From Myxococcales bacterium (GTDB lineage: Bacteria > Desulfobacterota_B > Binatia > UBA1149 > SPBQ01): a stretch of 14,972 bases of DNA. Position 1 is the first letter of the stretch, and each line of letters begins with the position of its first letter. Both the position numbers and the translations under genes were made by a program. Under the pieces are notes generated by a model. It worked only from the letters and a program-made list of their open reading frames with translations. It was not told where the DNA came from and searched no databases. Below are positions 1-6,890 of this stretch, in pieces. The stretch lies in contig SPBQ01000012.1 in NCBI GenBank assembly GCA_004525875.1, positions 1 to 14,972 of the forward strand, read 5' to 3'.

Positions 1-456
1 CGCCAGGCTCTTCTCGAGCCGCGCCATCAACACGTCCCGCTTGTCGCCAGCGTTGGCGATCGTCTTCGAAGCGATGACCACCTTGTCTCGCTTGCCCTTC
101 AGAGCTTCGCCGATGGCCACCTCGGCCTTTCCGGGTTGGCCCATCGGATAGGACTCGGCCGTATCGAAATAGGTCACGCCGCGGTCGTGGGCGTAGCGAA
201 CGAGGTTGGTGTCCACGGTTGCGCCCGAGCCGAAGGAGATGTCGGAGATCTTCAGGTCCGTACGCCCGAGTTGAACGTGGCGGCGCACGGCCGATGCGGG
301 CGGCCGCTCGCCGGGCGCGGGCGGACCGGTTGCCTGCGCGGCTGCTCGCCCCCGTGCGAGGCTTGCGGCCCAGAGTCCGAACGCGTTGAGGAGTTCGAGC
401 TCCAGGAACTTGCGGCGGCCGAGGTGGCGCCCGGTTTGCGGTGTGTCCTTGGCCAT
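1..456 (-). CDS. Aldo/keto reductase with twin-arginine signal (5' part, cut by window edge)
   Basis: The minus strand is open from an ATG at 456 to the window edge, giving 152 residues. The N-terminus has a Tat-like motif (GRRKFLE, residues 13-19), then a moderately hydrophobic stretch and AAAQA near residue 50, so export of the folded protein with its nicotinamide cofactor is plausible. From about residue 70 the sequence is typical aldo/keto reductase: QLGRTDLKIS, then FDTAESY with catalytic Asp98 and Tyr103, then ASKT with Lys131. The catalytic His and the rest of the TIM barrel lie outside the window. Family members reduce carbonyls with NADPH; the substrate is unknown. A GAGG (complement of 466-469) lies 9 nt before the ATG. 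It is divergent from the operon starting at 654. Family assignment is firm. Export is inferred: the hydrophobic core contains charged residues and is short. Confidence 0.88.
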   Translation of the reverse strand, partial: MAKDTPQTGRHLGRRKFLELELLNAFGLWAASLARGRAAAQATGPPAPGERPPASAVRRHVQLGRTDLKISDISFGSGATVDTNLVRYAHDRGVTYFDTAESYPMGQPGKAEVAIGEALKGKRDKVVIASKTIANAGDKRDVLMARLEKSLA

Positions 457-653
457 GAAACCGAGCCTCGCGGAGCATGGCACGCCTTCGAACTACCGTC
501 AAAGCACTCGGCAACCGCCCTTGCCTCTCCCCCGACGTCGATGGCAGCATGGCGGGCTATCGACCCGACAGCGGCTGACGGACGTCCTCGCGCATTGCGG
601 TGAGCCGCGCCCACAGCTACAGCGTCGAGGCTCGGTCGAGGGGACGACGGCAG
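457..653. other. Divergent intergenic region between the aldo/keto reductase and the glycan operon
   Basis: These 197 nt must hold promoters for both divergent units. I see no convincing -35/-10 pair and no long inverted repeat. The only clear signal is a purine-rich ribosome-binding site at its right end, listed separately. A GTG at 600 in frame with the downstream gene is an alternative start, judged less likely than ATG 654. Confidence 0.5.
638..643 (+). promoter_or_regulatory. Ribosome-binding site deciding the ATG 654 start
   Basis: GAGGGG lies 10 nt upstream of ATG 654. Starting there puts a positively charged n-region directly before a hydrophobic stretch. Starting at GTG 600 would add 18 polar, Arg-rich residues before it. 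Confidence 0.55.
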
Positions 654-1937
654 ATGTCGCGTCGAGGAATCACGATAAGCCTCATACTCGCGGTCATGGC
701 CGTCGGCATCCTCGTCGCTAGCAGGACGGGGCCGCGCAACGGAGCTGGCCCGCCGAGCATCATCTTCATCCTCGTCGACACCCTGCGGCGCGATCACCTC
801 TCGTGCTACGGCTCGGACCTCAGGACGCCGAACATCGACGCGCTGGCAAGAGACGGCCAGATCTTCACCAGTGCCGTCGCTTCGTTCCATCAGACGACAA
901 TGTCCATGGGCGCGGTGTTCACCGGGCGTACCCCGAGCATCGACTGGCGCGAACGCGAGCGGGCGCTGGAGTGGAACGGCCGTACGTGGTGCGGCCTGGC
1001 CCGCCTCGCCAGCGACTCCGGCGAGACCGCCTGCCTGCCCCGAGCGGTGGAGACACTCGGTGAGCGCATGCGCGCGGCCGGCTACACGAACATCGGGGTG
1101 ATCTCCAATCAGCTGATGTACGCCCCGGCCGGCTTCGAGCGTGGATTCGATGACTGGCTGGAGGTCGGAATCCGCTACGATCCGACGCTGGGGCGCGACG
1201 TGAGCTGGCATGAAGTCGCCGAATCGCACAACGCGGAGAAGGTCAACGCGGCAGCGTTCGCCGCCCTCGATCGGCGGCCCGAAAGGCCCGTCTTCCTTTA
1301 CCTGCACTACGTGGACGTTCACGACTATGTGGAGCTCGATCTCACGTACGACGCGGCCGTGCAGGCTCTCGATCGCAATCTCGGGAAGCTTCTCGACGGG
1401 CTCGGCGAGCGTGGGGTGTTGGACGATGCCGTGATCGTGCTGGCCTCCGACCACGGCGAGAAGCTCGACGAGACCCATACCCCCGCGGCGGCGCGCGGGC
1501 ACATCGGCAATCCTTCATACGAACAGGTGCTCCAGGTGCCGCTCATCGTCAGCCCGGCACAGTTCGACGATCCGGGCCGTCTCGTTCGCTCGCAGGATCT
1601 TTTCGCGCTCTTGATCGAGCTTGCATCCGGAGAACGCGTGCCGGCGCGAGATCTGGAGCCTGATGAAGTCTACCTGAGCGAGATCGCCTGGCAGACGTAC
1701 CGACGGGACGGCTGGAAGACCCTGCGAAAGCGCTCCAGTGGCGCGACGTACCTCTTCAATCTTCGCGAGGATCCGGAGGAGACCCAGGACGTGGCCGCCG
1801 ATCATGGCGAGCTCGTGGCCACCCATGTTCGCCGGATCGACGAGCTCATGAGTGAGCTCGGGGCCGGCGACTATCAGCCCGGCGAGCTCACGGCCGACGA
1901 CGCCGAGCGCTTGCGCGCGCTCGGCTATCTCCAATGA
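654..1937 (+). CDS. Membrane-anchored sulfatase/phosphodiesterase-fold protein with Thr at the nucleophile position
   Basis: This 427-residue protein belongs to the alkaline phosphatase/sulfatase superfamily. A hydrophobic N-terminus (about residues 6-22) should anchor it facing the periplasm. Visible superfamily elements are IIFILVDTLRRDH (metal ligand Asp42), the FTGR end of the nucleophile motif (residues 89-92), ASDHGE (Asp266, His267) and GHIGN (His283). Counting back from TG places Thr81 at the nucleophile position, where a formylglycine sulfatase needs Cys or Ser. The usual His/Arg four residues later is Met85. The substrate loop that normally follows the DxH motif is almost absent: about ten residues separate DVH from the YDAAV helix. 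An insert near residues 109-124 carries two Cys that could form a disulfide. It is the first gene of a four-gene operon, and its last 4 nt overlap the next start. The C-terminus is LRALGYLQ. Fold assignment is firm; activity is unknown and it could be a weak or non-catalytic member. Confidence 0.85.
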   Translation: MSRRGITISLILAVMAVGILVASRTGPRNGAGPPSIIFILVDTLRRDHLSCYGSDLRTPNIDALARDGQIFTSAVASFHQTTMSMGAVFTGRTPSIDWRERERALEWNGRTWCGLARLASDSGETACLPRAVETLGERMRAAGYTNIGVISNQLMYAPAGFERGFDDWLEVGIRYDPTLGRDVSWHEVAESHNAEKVNAAAFAALDRRPERPVFLYLHYVDVHDYVELDLTYDAAVQALDRNLGKLLDGLGERGVLDDAVIVLASDHGEKLDETHTPAAARGHIGNPSYEQVLQVPLIVSPAQFDDPGRLVRSQDLFALLIELASGERVPARDLEPDEVYLSEIAWQTYRRDGWKTLRKRSSGATYLFNLREDPEETQDVAADHGELVATHVRRIDELMSELGAGDYQPGELTADDAERLRALGYLQ

Positions 1938-3481
1938 ACGAGGCCCGTGATCGAGACCTCCAGGTGTCGCCAGAAAACACCACCGGAGCGCGTCAACGCC
2001 TGCTGCTGCTGGTCGTAGCATTCAATGCCGAGAACACGATCCGGAACGTGCTCCATGGGATACCCGCGGCGCTCGCGGAGGAGTACGACGTGGAGATCCT
2101 GGTGATCGACGACGCTTCCATCGACGCCACGTTCGATCGTACCAACACGCTGGAAGAAGCTGGCAGCCTGCCGTTCCCGTTACGCCTTCTCGTGAACGCT
2201 CGCGAGCAGGGCTACGGCGGGACGCAGAAGCTCGGCTACAGATACGCAATCGAGAACGGATTCGATCTCGTCGCATTGCTCCACGGGGATGGCGCTTACG
2301 ACCCGGCACGGCTCCCGGAGATGTTGGCGCCGCTGCGGAGCGCAGCGACCGACGCGGTGCTCGGTTCGCGCATGCTCGGGCCGGACGGCAGGCGCCCGCG
2401 CGGGATGCCGCTGTACAAGACGCTGGGAACGCGGGTACTCAGTCGCTTCCAGAATCGCATTCTCCGTACGCAACTCAGCGAGTGGCACTGCGGCTACCGA
2501 GCTTTCCGCGTAGATGCCCTCGAAAAGCTTCCGTTCGAGCTCAACACGAACGAGCTGCACTTCGATACGGAGGTGATCATCCAGCTCGTGTTCGCAGGGC
2601 TGCGCATCCAGGAGGTGGGAATCCCGCCCTACCACGGACGGGACATTCGGATCCTCACCGGCCTTCGATACGCGCGTGACGTCATGCGAGCGGTCCTGCG
2701 AGCGCGCGTTCAGGAGATGATGTTGTTCCACGATCCGCGCTTCGACTGCCGGGTCGACAGCCGCGAAAACGCGCACTACCAGCTGAAGCTCGATTTCGAC
2801 AGCACTCACACCCGCGTCCTCACGCTGATCGAACCCGGGTCGCGGATCCTGGAGCTCGGATGCGCCGGGGGCTATTTCGCATCTCTGCTCGAGACGGAGC
2901 TCGGCTGCAAGGTCACGGGCGTCGACACCGAGCCGCTCGCGCAGGGCGTGACGTTGGATCGATTCGTTCAGTGGAATCTCGACGACGGTCTGCCACCGGT
3001 CGACATCAGCAGCTACGATCTGGTCGTCATGCTCGACGTGATCGAGCACCTGCTCCGACCCGAGGCCTTCGTCAGCGCCCTGCACGCAGCAACCTCGACG
3101 GAGTCGCGAACCTGCGTGGTCATGACCACGGGCAACATCGCCTTCGTACTACAACGGCTCATGCTACTGCTCGGTCAGTTCAACTACGGAAAGCGAGGAA
3201 TTCTCGATCTCACCCACACACGCTTGTTCACGTTCGGAACACTGGCGAGGCTGTTCGAGCAGCGCGGCTTTCAGGTCATTCGGCAAGAGGGTGTCCCGGC
3301 GCCTTTCCCGCTGGCGACGCGAAGTCGCCGGATCGCACGAGCGTTGCTCACTCTCAACCGGTTCGCGATCGTTCCGATGCGCCGACTCTTCTCCTACCAG
3401 ATGCTGATGGTCATGAGACCGCGGCGCTCCCTCGACTCGTTATTGCGTGAGGCCGAGCAGGCCACGGCGCTGAGGCAGTAA
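1934..3481 (+). CDS. Bifunctional GT2 glycosyltransferase / class I SAM-dependent methyltransferase
   Basis: This 515-residue cytoplasmic fusion protein has two domains. Residues about 20-260 are a GT-A fold of family GT2, resembling dolichyl/undecaprenyl-phosphate sugar synthases: VVAFNAENT, then VIDDAS (Asp59, Asp60), HGDG (metal/nucleotide-binding Asp119) and the acceptor-side WHCGYRAFR (184-192). No C-terminal membrane helices follow it. Residues about 270-470 are a Rossmann methyltransferase with the SAM-binding loop ELGCAGG (307-313), an acidic GVDTE after strand 2, and the DVIEH motif (368-372). A THTRLFTFGTL segment is typical of this methyltransferase group. It starts at ATGA overlapping the previous stop, without its own clear ribosome-binding site, so translation is probably coupled. 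Likely role: making or methylating a lipid-linked sugar for the two GT-C proteins downstream. Sugar and methyl acceptor cannot be read from sequence. Confidence 0.88.
   Translation: MNEARDRDLQVSPENTTGARQRLLLLVVAFNAENTIRNVLHGIPAALAEEYDVEILVIDDASIDATFDRTNTLEEAGSLPFPLRLLVNAREQGYGGTQKLGYRYAIENGFDLVALLHGDGAYDPARLPEMLAPLRSAATDAVLGSRMLGPDGRRPRGMPLYKTLGTRVLSRFQNRILRTQLSEWHCGYRAFRVDALEKLPFELNTNELHFDTEVIIQLVFAGLRIQEVGIPPYHGRDIRILTGLRYARDVMRAVLRARVQEMMLFHDPRFDCRVDSRENAHYQLKLDFDSTHTRVLTLIEPGSRILELGCAGGYFASLLETELGCKVTGVDTEPLAQGVTLDRFVQWNLDDGLPPVDISSYDLVVMLDVIEHLLRPEAFVSALHAATSTESRTCVVMTTGNIAFVLQRLMLLLGQFNYGKRGILDLTHTRLFTFGTLARLFEQRGFQVIRQEGVPAPFPLATRSRRIARALLTLNRFAIVPMRRLFSYQMLMVMRPRRSLDSLLREAEQATALRQ
3472..3475 (+). 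promoter_or_regulatory. Ribosome-binding site for the first GT-C gene
   Basis: GAGG lies 7 nt before ATG 3483, inside the 3' end of the preceding gene. It supports this start over the in-frame ATG at 3498. Confidence 0.5.
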
Positions 3482-3482
3482 A

Positions 3483-5105
3483 ATGCAGTCCCCGCTCATG
3501 TCCCGGTTGTCGTCATCGCTCCCCCGCCTCTCGCGCCGGACGATCACCGCCATCCACGCACTGATCCTGCTCGCCCTCAGCCTATACTTCGAGCGGTTCT
3601 TCTACGGCGAGGGCGCGAACGCGGTGGATGAGGGGTGGCCTTTGTACGCGGCCATGCGTCTGCATGCAGGCGGGACCCTGTACAGCGACGTATTCTTCGT
3701 CTTTCCGCCCGGACACTTGCTGCCGGCGTGGATCGCATACGCCCTGGATCCGCCCGGTCTCATCGCGAGCCGCGTCATCTACTCGGCGTTCAATACGGCG
3801 CTCTGCCTCGCGATGTACGTCCTCGGCCGCCGCCTGATGCCTCCGGCGTATGCGTTCGTGGCCGCGCTCCTCCTCTGTATCCACTCGCCACACTCGCACA
3901 TCTCCCACTTCATGTTCGGCTATCGCTACCTCCTGTTTCCAGTTCTGGCCCTGCTAGCGTTCAGTCGCTGGCTTGAAAGCGAGCAACACCGCTGGATGAT
4001 GATCGCCGGCCTGTGGACGGGTGTGAGCCTGTGCTTCCGACTCACGCCCGCGGTGGCGGTCGCGGTCGGGATGGCGGCCGGCTTCCTCGCGGCGAAGCGT
4101 GATCTTGGCGACTGGCCGGCCGACGGACTCGCGTTCCTCGGTGGAGCGGTCGCCGCCTGCACTCCCGTCGCCATGTGGTTGCTATGGACGGTCGGGCCGG
4201 CGACCGTGTGGAGCGAGATCTTCGTACGCCCCGTCGAGATGACGCGGCTTCAGAGTCTTCCCATGCCGGCGTTGCACTGGCCCAAGAGCTGGGGTCGCTG
4301 GGACATTACCTATGCTTTCGAGGCGCTGGAGTTTCGGCTCGGGCTGATGCTCTATGCGTCCTACCTGCTGGCGGCAGCAGTGGCTTGGCTGCGTGGCCCC
4401 ACCACCGCCGTGCTTCGACGCCCACTGGTCGTGGCCGTGGTCGTTTGGGGTGCGGTTTACTTCACACGCGCGCTGGGTCGGGCCGACTACGGACATCTCG
4501 ACTCCGCAATGCCACCCGTTCTATTGCTGACCGGCTTCGCGCTGAGTCGATTGGAGGTGGTGCTGCGTTCACTCTGGCCCGAACGCCAAGCCCGGCGGGT
4601 CGCGCTCACGACCGCGGCGCTGGTTCTGCTCGCGTCGATCCTCGCGCAGAGAGTCGACCTCTGGTTTCTGGGCTATGCCGGGACGAAGGTTCCGATGCAG
4701 ATCGCCGACAAAAGGACCCGTCATCTGGGATTTGGCGCCGGCGCGGCTTTCGATCGCACGGCGATGGCCACGGTGCGGCTGACGAAGCCTGGAGACATCA
4801 TCCTCGACGCGAGCTCGATTCCACTGCTCTCCGCGCTGACCGGCCGCATGGGACCGGGCGGCGCCGACGTGATCATGCCCGGGACCTTCCGCGACGAGTA
4901 CGAAGAGCGGGCGTTCATCGAGCGACTCGAGCGCGATCAACCCGTTCTCGTCGTCGTTCCGACTCAGGACTTCGACCGCCTCGAGGGACGCGGACTCGAC
5001 CGTTATGCTCCCTTGCTGTCGGCATGGATCCGGGAGCGCTACGCGGAACACGAAAGACACGAGTACTGGGCGATCCTGCTCCCACGACCCAGCGTGGCTC
5101 CATGA
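3483..5105 (+). CDS. Polytopic GT-C-type glycosyltransferase (ArnT/PMT-like membrane protein)
   Basis: This 540-residue integral membrane protein has a first hydrophobic helix at about residues 21-36, then an outside loop with DEGWPLY (49-55), and VFFVFPPG before the next helix. An acidic residue in the first periplasmic loop followed by a PPG-type segment is the pattern of GT-C enzymes, which take a sugar from a polyprenyl-phosphate donor. About ten further hydrophobic stretches follow. A GRADYGHLD segment near residue 330 sits just before a late helix, as in related membrane proteins. The last ~140 residues are soluble and probably periplasmic. The gap from the previous stop is one base, and the stop overlaps the next ATG (ATGA, 5102-5105), so it belongs to the same transcript. 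The exact GT family is uncertain; an O-antigen- or mannosyltransferase-like role is equally possible. Confidence 0.78.
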   Translation: MQSPLMSRLSSSLPRLSRRTITAIHALILLALSLYFERFFYGEGANAVDEGWPLYAAMRLHAGGTLYSDVFFVFPPGHLLPAWIAYALDPPGLIASRVIYSAFNTALCLAMYVLGRRLMPPAYAFVAALLLCIHSPHSHISHFMFGYRYLLFPVLALLAFSRWLESEQHRWMMIAGLWTGVSLCFRLTPAVAVAVGMAAGFLAAKRDLGDWPADGLAFLGGAVAACTPVAMWLLWTVGPATVWSEIFVRPVEMTRLQSLPMPALHWPKSWGRWDITYAFEALEFRLGLMLYASYLLAAAVAWLRGPTTAVLRRPLVVAVVVWGAVYFTRALGRADYGHLDSAMPPVLLLTGFALSRLEVVLRSLWPERQARRVALTTAALVLLASILAQRVDLWFLGYAGTKVPMQIADKRTRHLGFGAGAAFDRTAMATVRLTKPGDIILDASSIPLLSALTGRMGPGGADVIMPGTFRDEYEERAFIERLERDQPVLVVVPTQDFDRLEGRGLDRYAPLLSAWIRERYAEHERHEYWAILLPRPSVAP

Positions 5106-6844
5106 GATTTCGCACTTCCTTGTCCCTCGACACCTCGCGCGAGTCGCGGTCGGAGCGATTCGAGGAGAGTCTCACGCGGTTCGGTGTCCCCGCGTGCATC
5201 CTCGTCTACGTGACTCTGAGCCTCCTCACGTACAACGACATCTTCGAGGACGCCTACATCTACTTCCGCTTCGCCGAGAACATTGCTGCCGGCTACGGCT
5301 ACGTATTCAACCGGGGCGGCCCACCGGTTGAAGCCGGCACGTCCCCGGTCTGGCAGTTCCTCGTCGCTGCCCTCACGTTCCTGCCGATACCGCTGGTAAC
5401 GGCCGTGAAATTTCTCGGTATCCTCTTCGGCGCCGTCGCGCTCGTGTTGACGGCGCGACTTGCCAACCGTTTCGTGTCTGATCCCGTCGCCCGCCTCGCG
5501 CCGGTGCTACTCACCGCCACCAGCATTCCGTTCGTTCTGTGGGGCCATCGGGGGCTCGAGACGCCGCTCTTTGCGAGCGCCACGCTGTGGGCGACCCTGT
5601 GTTTCACCGACCCGACTCTGACCCGTCGATGGGGGCTGGCGGCGAGCGCGCTCTTCCTGGCAAGACCCGAGGGCGCCTTTCTCCTGCTCGCGCTGGTCCC
5701 GTTCTTCTGGCTCCACCGCGACCGGCCCGTGGAGCTCGCACGACCGTTGCTCTTCCTGCTGTGCGTCGCGTTCGTCGTTACGATCGCCCGGATGTTCTAC
5801 TTCCACGACCTGTTGCCTCAAACTTTCTACATGAAGATGCCGTCCGACTACGGCGCGAGCGTTGCGGCGACGCACTTCTACTTCAGATCCGCCTTTCTCT
5901 ACCCCTTCGCCTTACCCCTGCTCCTGTGTCTGCCGCGTAGGTCGTTCTGGTCGGGTGAGAAGATCATGCTGCTATCGGTCCTCGCCCTCCTCGTGGGATG
6001 GAGCCTGATGGTCCTGGAGGGCAGCAAGCCCCACTTCCGTCATCTGGTCGCGCTGCTGCCGGTGTTCTACGTGGCGTGCGTCAGCGGGCTCGACTACCTG
6101 CTCTGCGGCCGCACTCGGCCGTTGCGCATGCTGCTTCGCATCGCTTGCGTAGCGTTCGTCATCGCCACAGCCGCCGCTCCTCTCACGCCCGCACGTGCCG
6201 ACCGTCTGCAACCCAACCCATACGGGACGGCCATGGGTCACTTCCTGCAGGATCCCGCCCGCTACGCATCTGCCACAGTCACGAAGATAGCGTCACCCTG
6301 GATCTTTACGTCGCTGGACCGCGTTGCCGGCAGCGCGATCGAGCAAGACTATCAAGCTCTCATCGGCAAGTTCCTGGCGGAAAACTATCCCGACGGCACC
6401 AGAATTGTGTACGACCAGATGGGTCAGACAGCCTACTTCGCGGGCGCAGACAAGATCATCGTCGACAGCTACGGCTTGACGGACAAGTTCGCGGGTTACC
6501 ACACGTTCGCGTCGCGCGCCGAGCGCAGCTCCCTGCTGCGCCTGTACCGATGGCTGTTCTTCGACATCGCGACACCGGCGATGGCCTGGGAGAAAAGGCC
6601 CGACACCGCACAGGACGCGCTCGACTACCTGTTCGACTTCGACCCCGACGTGATCCTGATCAACCAGTGGCTAGTCCAAAACCTGCCCGGAACCCTCACC
6701 GCACGGTTCAGCAAAGATGAGCGGCTCGAGCAGCGCTACGTACGCCGAGCCGCGCTGGCCAACCTGGTCGTGCTGTACGAGCGCAAGGGAACCGAACGTG
6801 CGGAGCTCCAGATTCCCGGCGGTCTCTACGTGTGGGAGTACTGA
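5102..6844 (+). CDS. Second GT-C-type glycosyltransferase (AftB-like membrane protein)
   Basis: This 580-residue membrane protein begins at ATG 5102, which overlaps the previous stop. The frame stays open 309 codons further upstream, but that part is antisense-free shadow of the preceding gene and has no homologous look. After a cytoplasmic N-terminus and one helix (about 28-44) comes DIFEDAYIYFRFAEN (46-60), then GYGYVFN and EAGTSPVW. This is the first-loop signature of arabinofuranosyl/mannosyl GT-C proteins, which usually read DDAYI or DDAFI; here the first Asp is Glu49 and Asp50 is kept. Multiple helices follow to about residue 370. The soluble C-terminal part contains a YDQMGQTAYFAG...DSYGLTDKFAGYH region, the equivalent of the GLxD segment in that group. 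It is the last operon gene, predicted to use a polyprenyl-phosphate sugar on the periplasmic side. Donor and acceptor are unknown. Confidence 0.8.
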   Translation: MRFRTSLSLDTSRESRSERFEESLTRFGVPACILVYVTLSLLTYNDIFEDAYIYFRFAENIAAGYGYVFNRGGPPVEAGTSPVWQFLVAALTFLPIPLVTAVKFLGILFGAVALVLTARLANRFVSDPVARLAPVLLTATSIPFVLWGHRGLETPLFASATLWATLCFTDPTLTRRWGLAASALFLARPEGAFLLLALVPFFWLHRDRPVELARPLLFLLCVAFVVTIARMFYFHDLLPQTFYMKMPSDYGASVAATHFYFRSAFLYPFALPLLLCLPRRSFWSGEKIMLLSVLALLVGWSLMVLEGSKPHFRHLVALLPVFYVACVSGLDYLLCGRTRPLRMLLRIACVAFVIATAAAPLTPARADRLQPNPYGTAMGHFLQDPARYASATVTKIASPWIFTSLDRVAGSAIEQDYQALIGKFLAENYPDGTRIVYDQMGQTAYFAGADKIIVDSYGLTDKFAGYHTFASRAERSSLLRLYRWLFFDIATPAMAWEKRPDTAQDALDYLFDFDPDVILINQWLVQNLPGTLTARFSKDERLEQRYVRRAALANLVVLYERKGTERAELQIPGGLYVWEY

Positions 6845-6862
6845 TCCGCCACGCCGTCTTGG

Positions 6863-6877
6863 GGCCGCGATGTGGCC
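6863..6877. terminator. Possible bidirectional terminator stem-loop
   Basis: GGCCGC and GTGGCC pair across a GAT loop (one G-T pair), in the 46-nt gap between two convergent stop codons. Position fits a shared terminator, but the stem is short and no T-run follows on either strand. Confidence 0.3.
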
Positions 6878-6890
6878 GGGGGCGTATGTT

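Noticed and set aside
600..653. GTG 600 as start of the first operon gene
   Set aside because: It adds 18 Arg-rich residues before the membrane anchor, while ATG 654 has GAGGGG 10 nt upstream.
252..1502. 416-residue open frame on the minus strand
   Set aside because: It is antisense to the clear sulfatase-fold gene and overlaps the aldo/keto reductase in another frame. Composition is Arg/Pro-rich low-complexity as expected from high-GC shadows.
2180..3085. 301-residue minus-strand frame
   Set aside because: Antisense to the GT2-methyltransferase gene whose motifs are clear.
4175..5101. 309-codon upstream extension of the second GT-C gene
   Set aside because: It overlaps the preceding GT-C gene in another frame and its translation is Arg/Gly-rich without a membrane segment. 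ATG 5102 overlaps the stop of the previous gene and gives the proper N-terminus.
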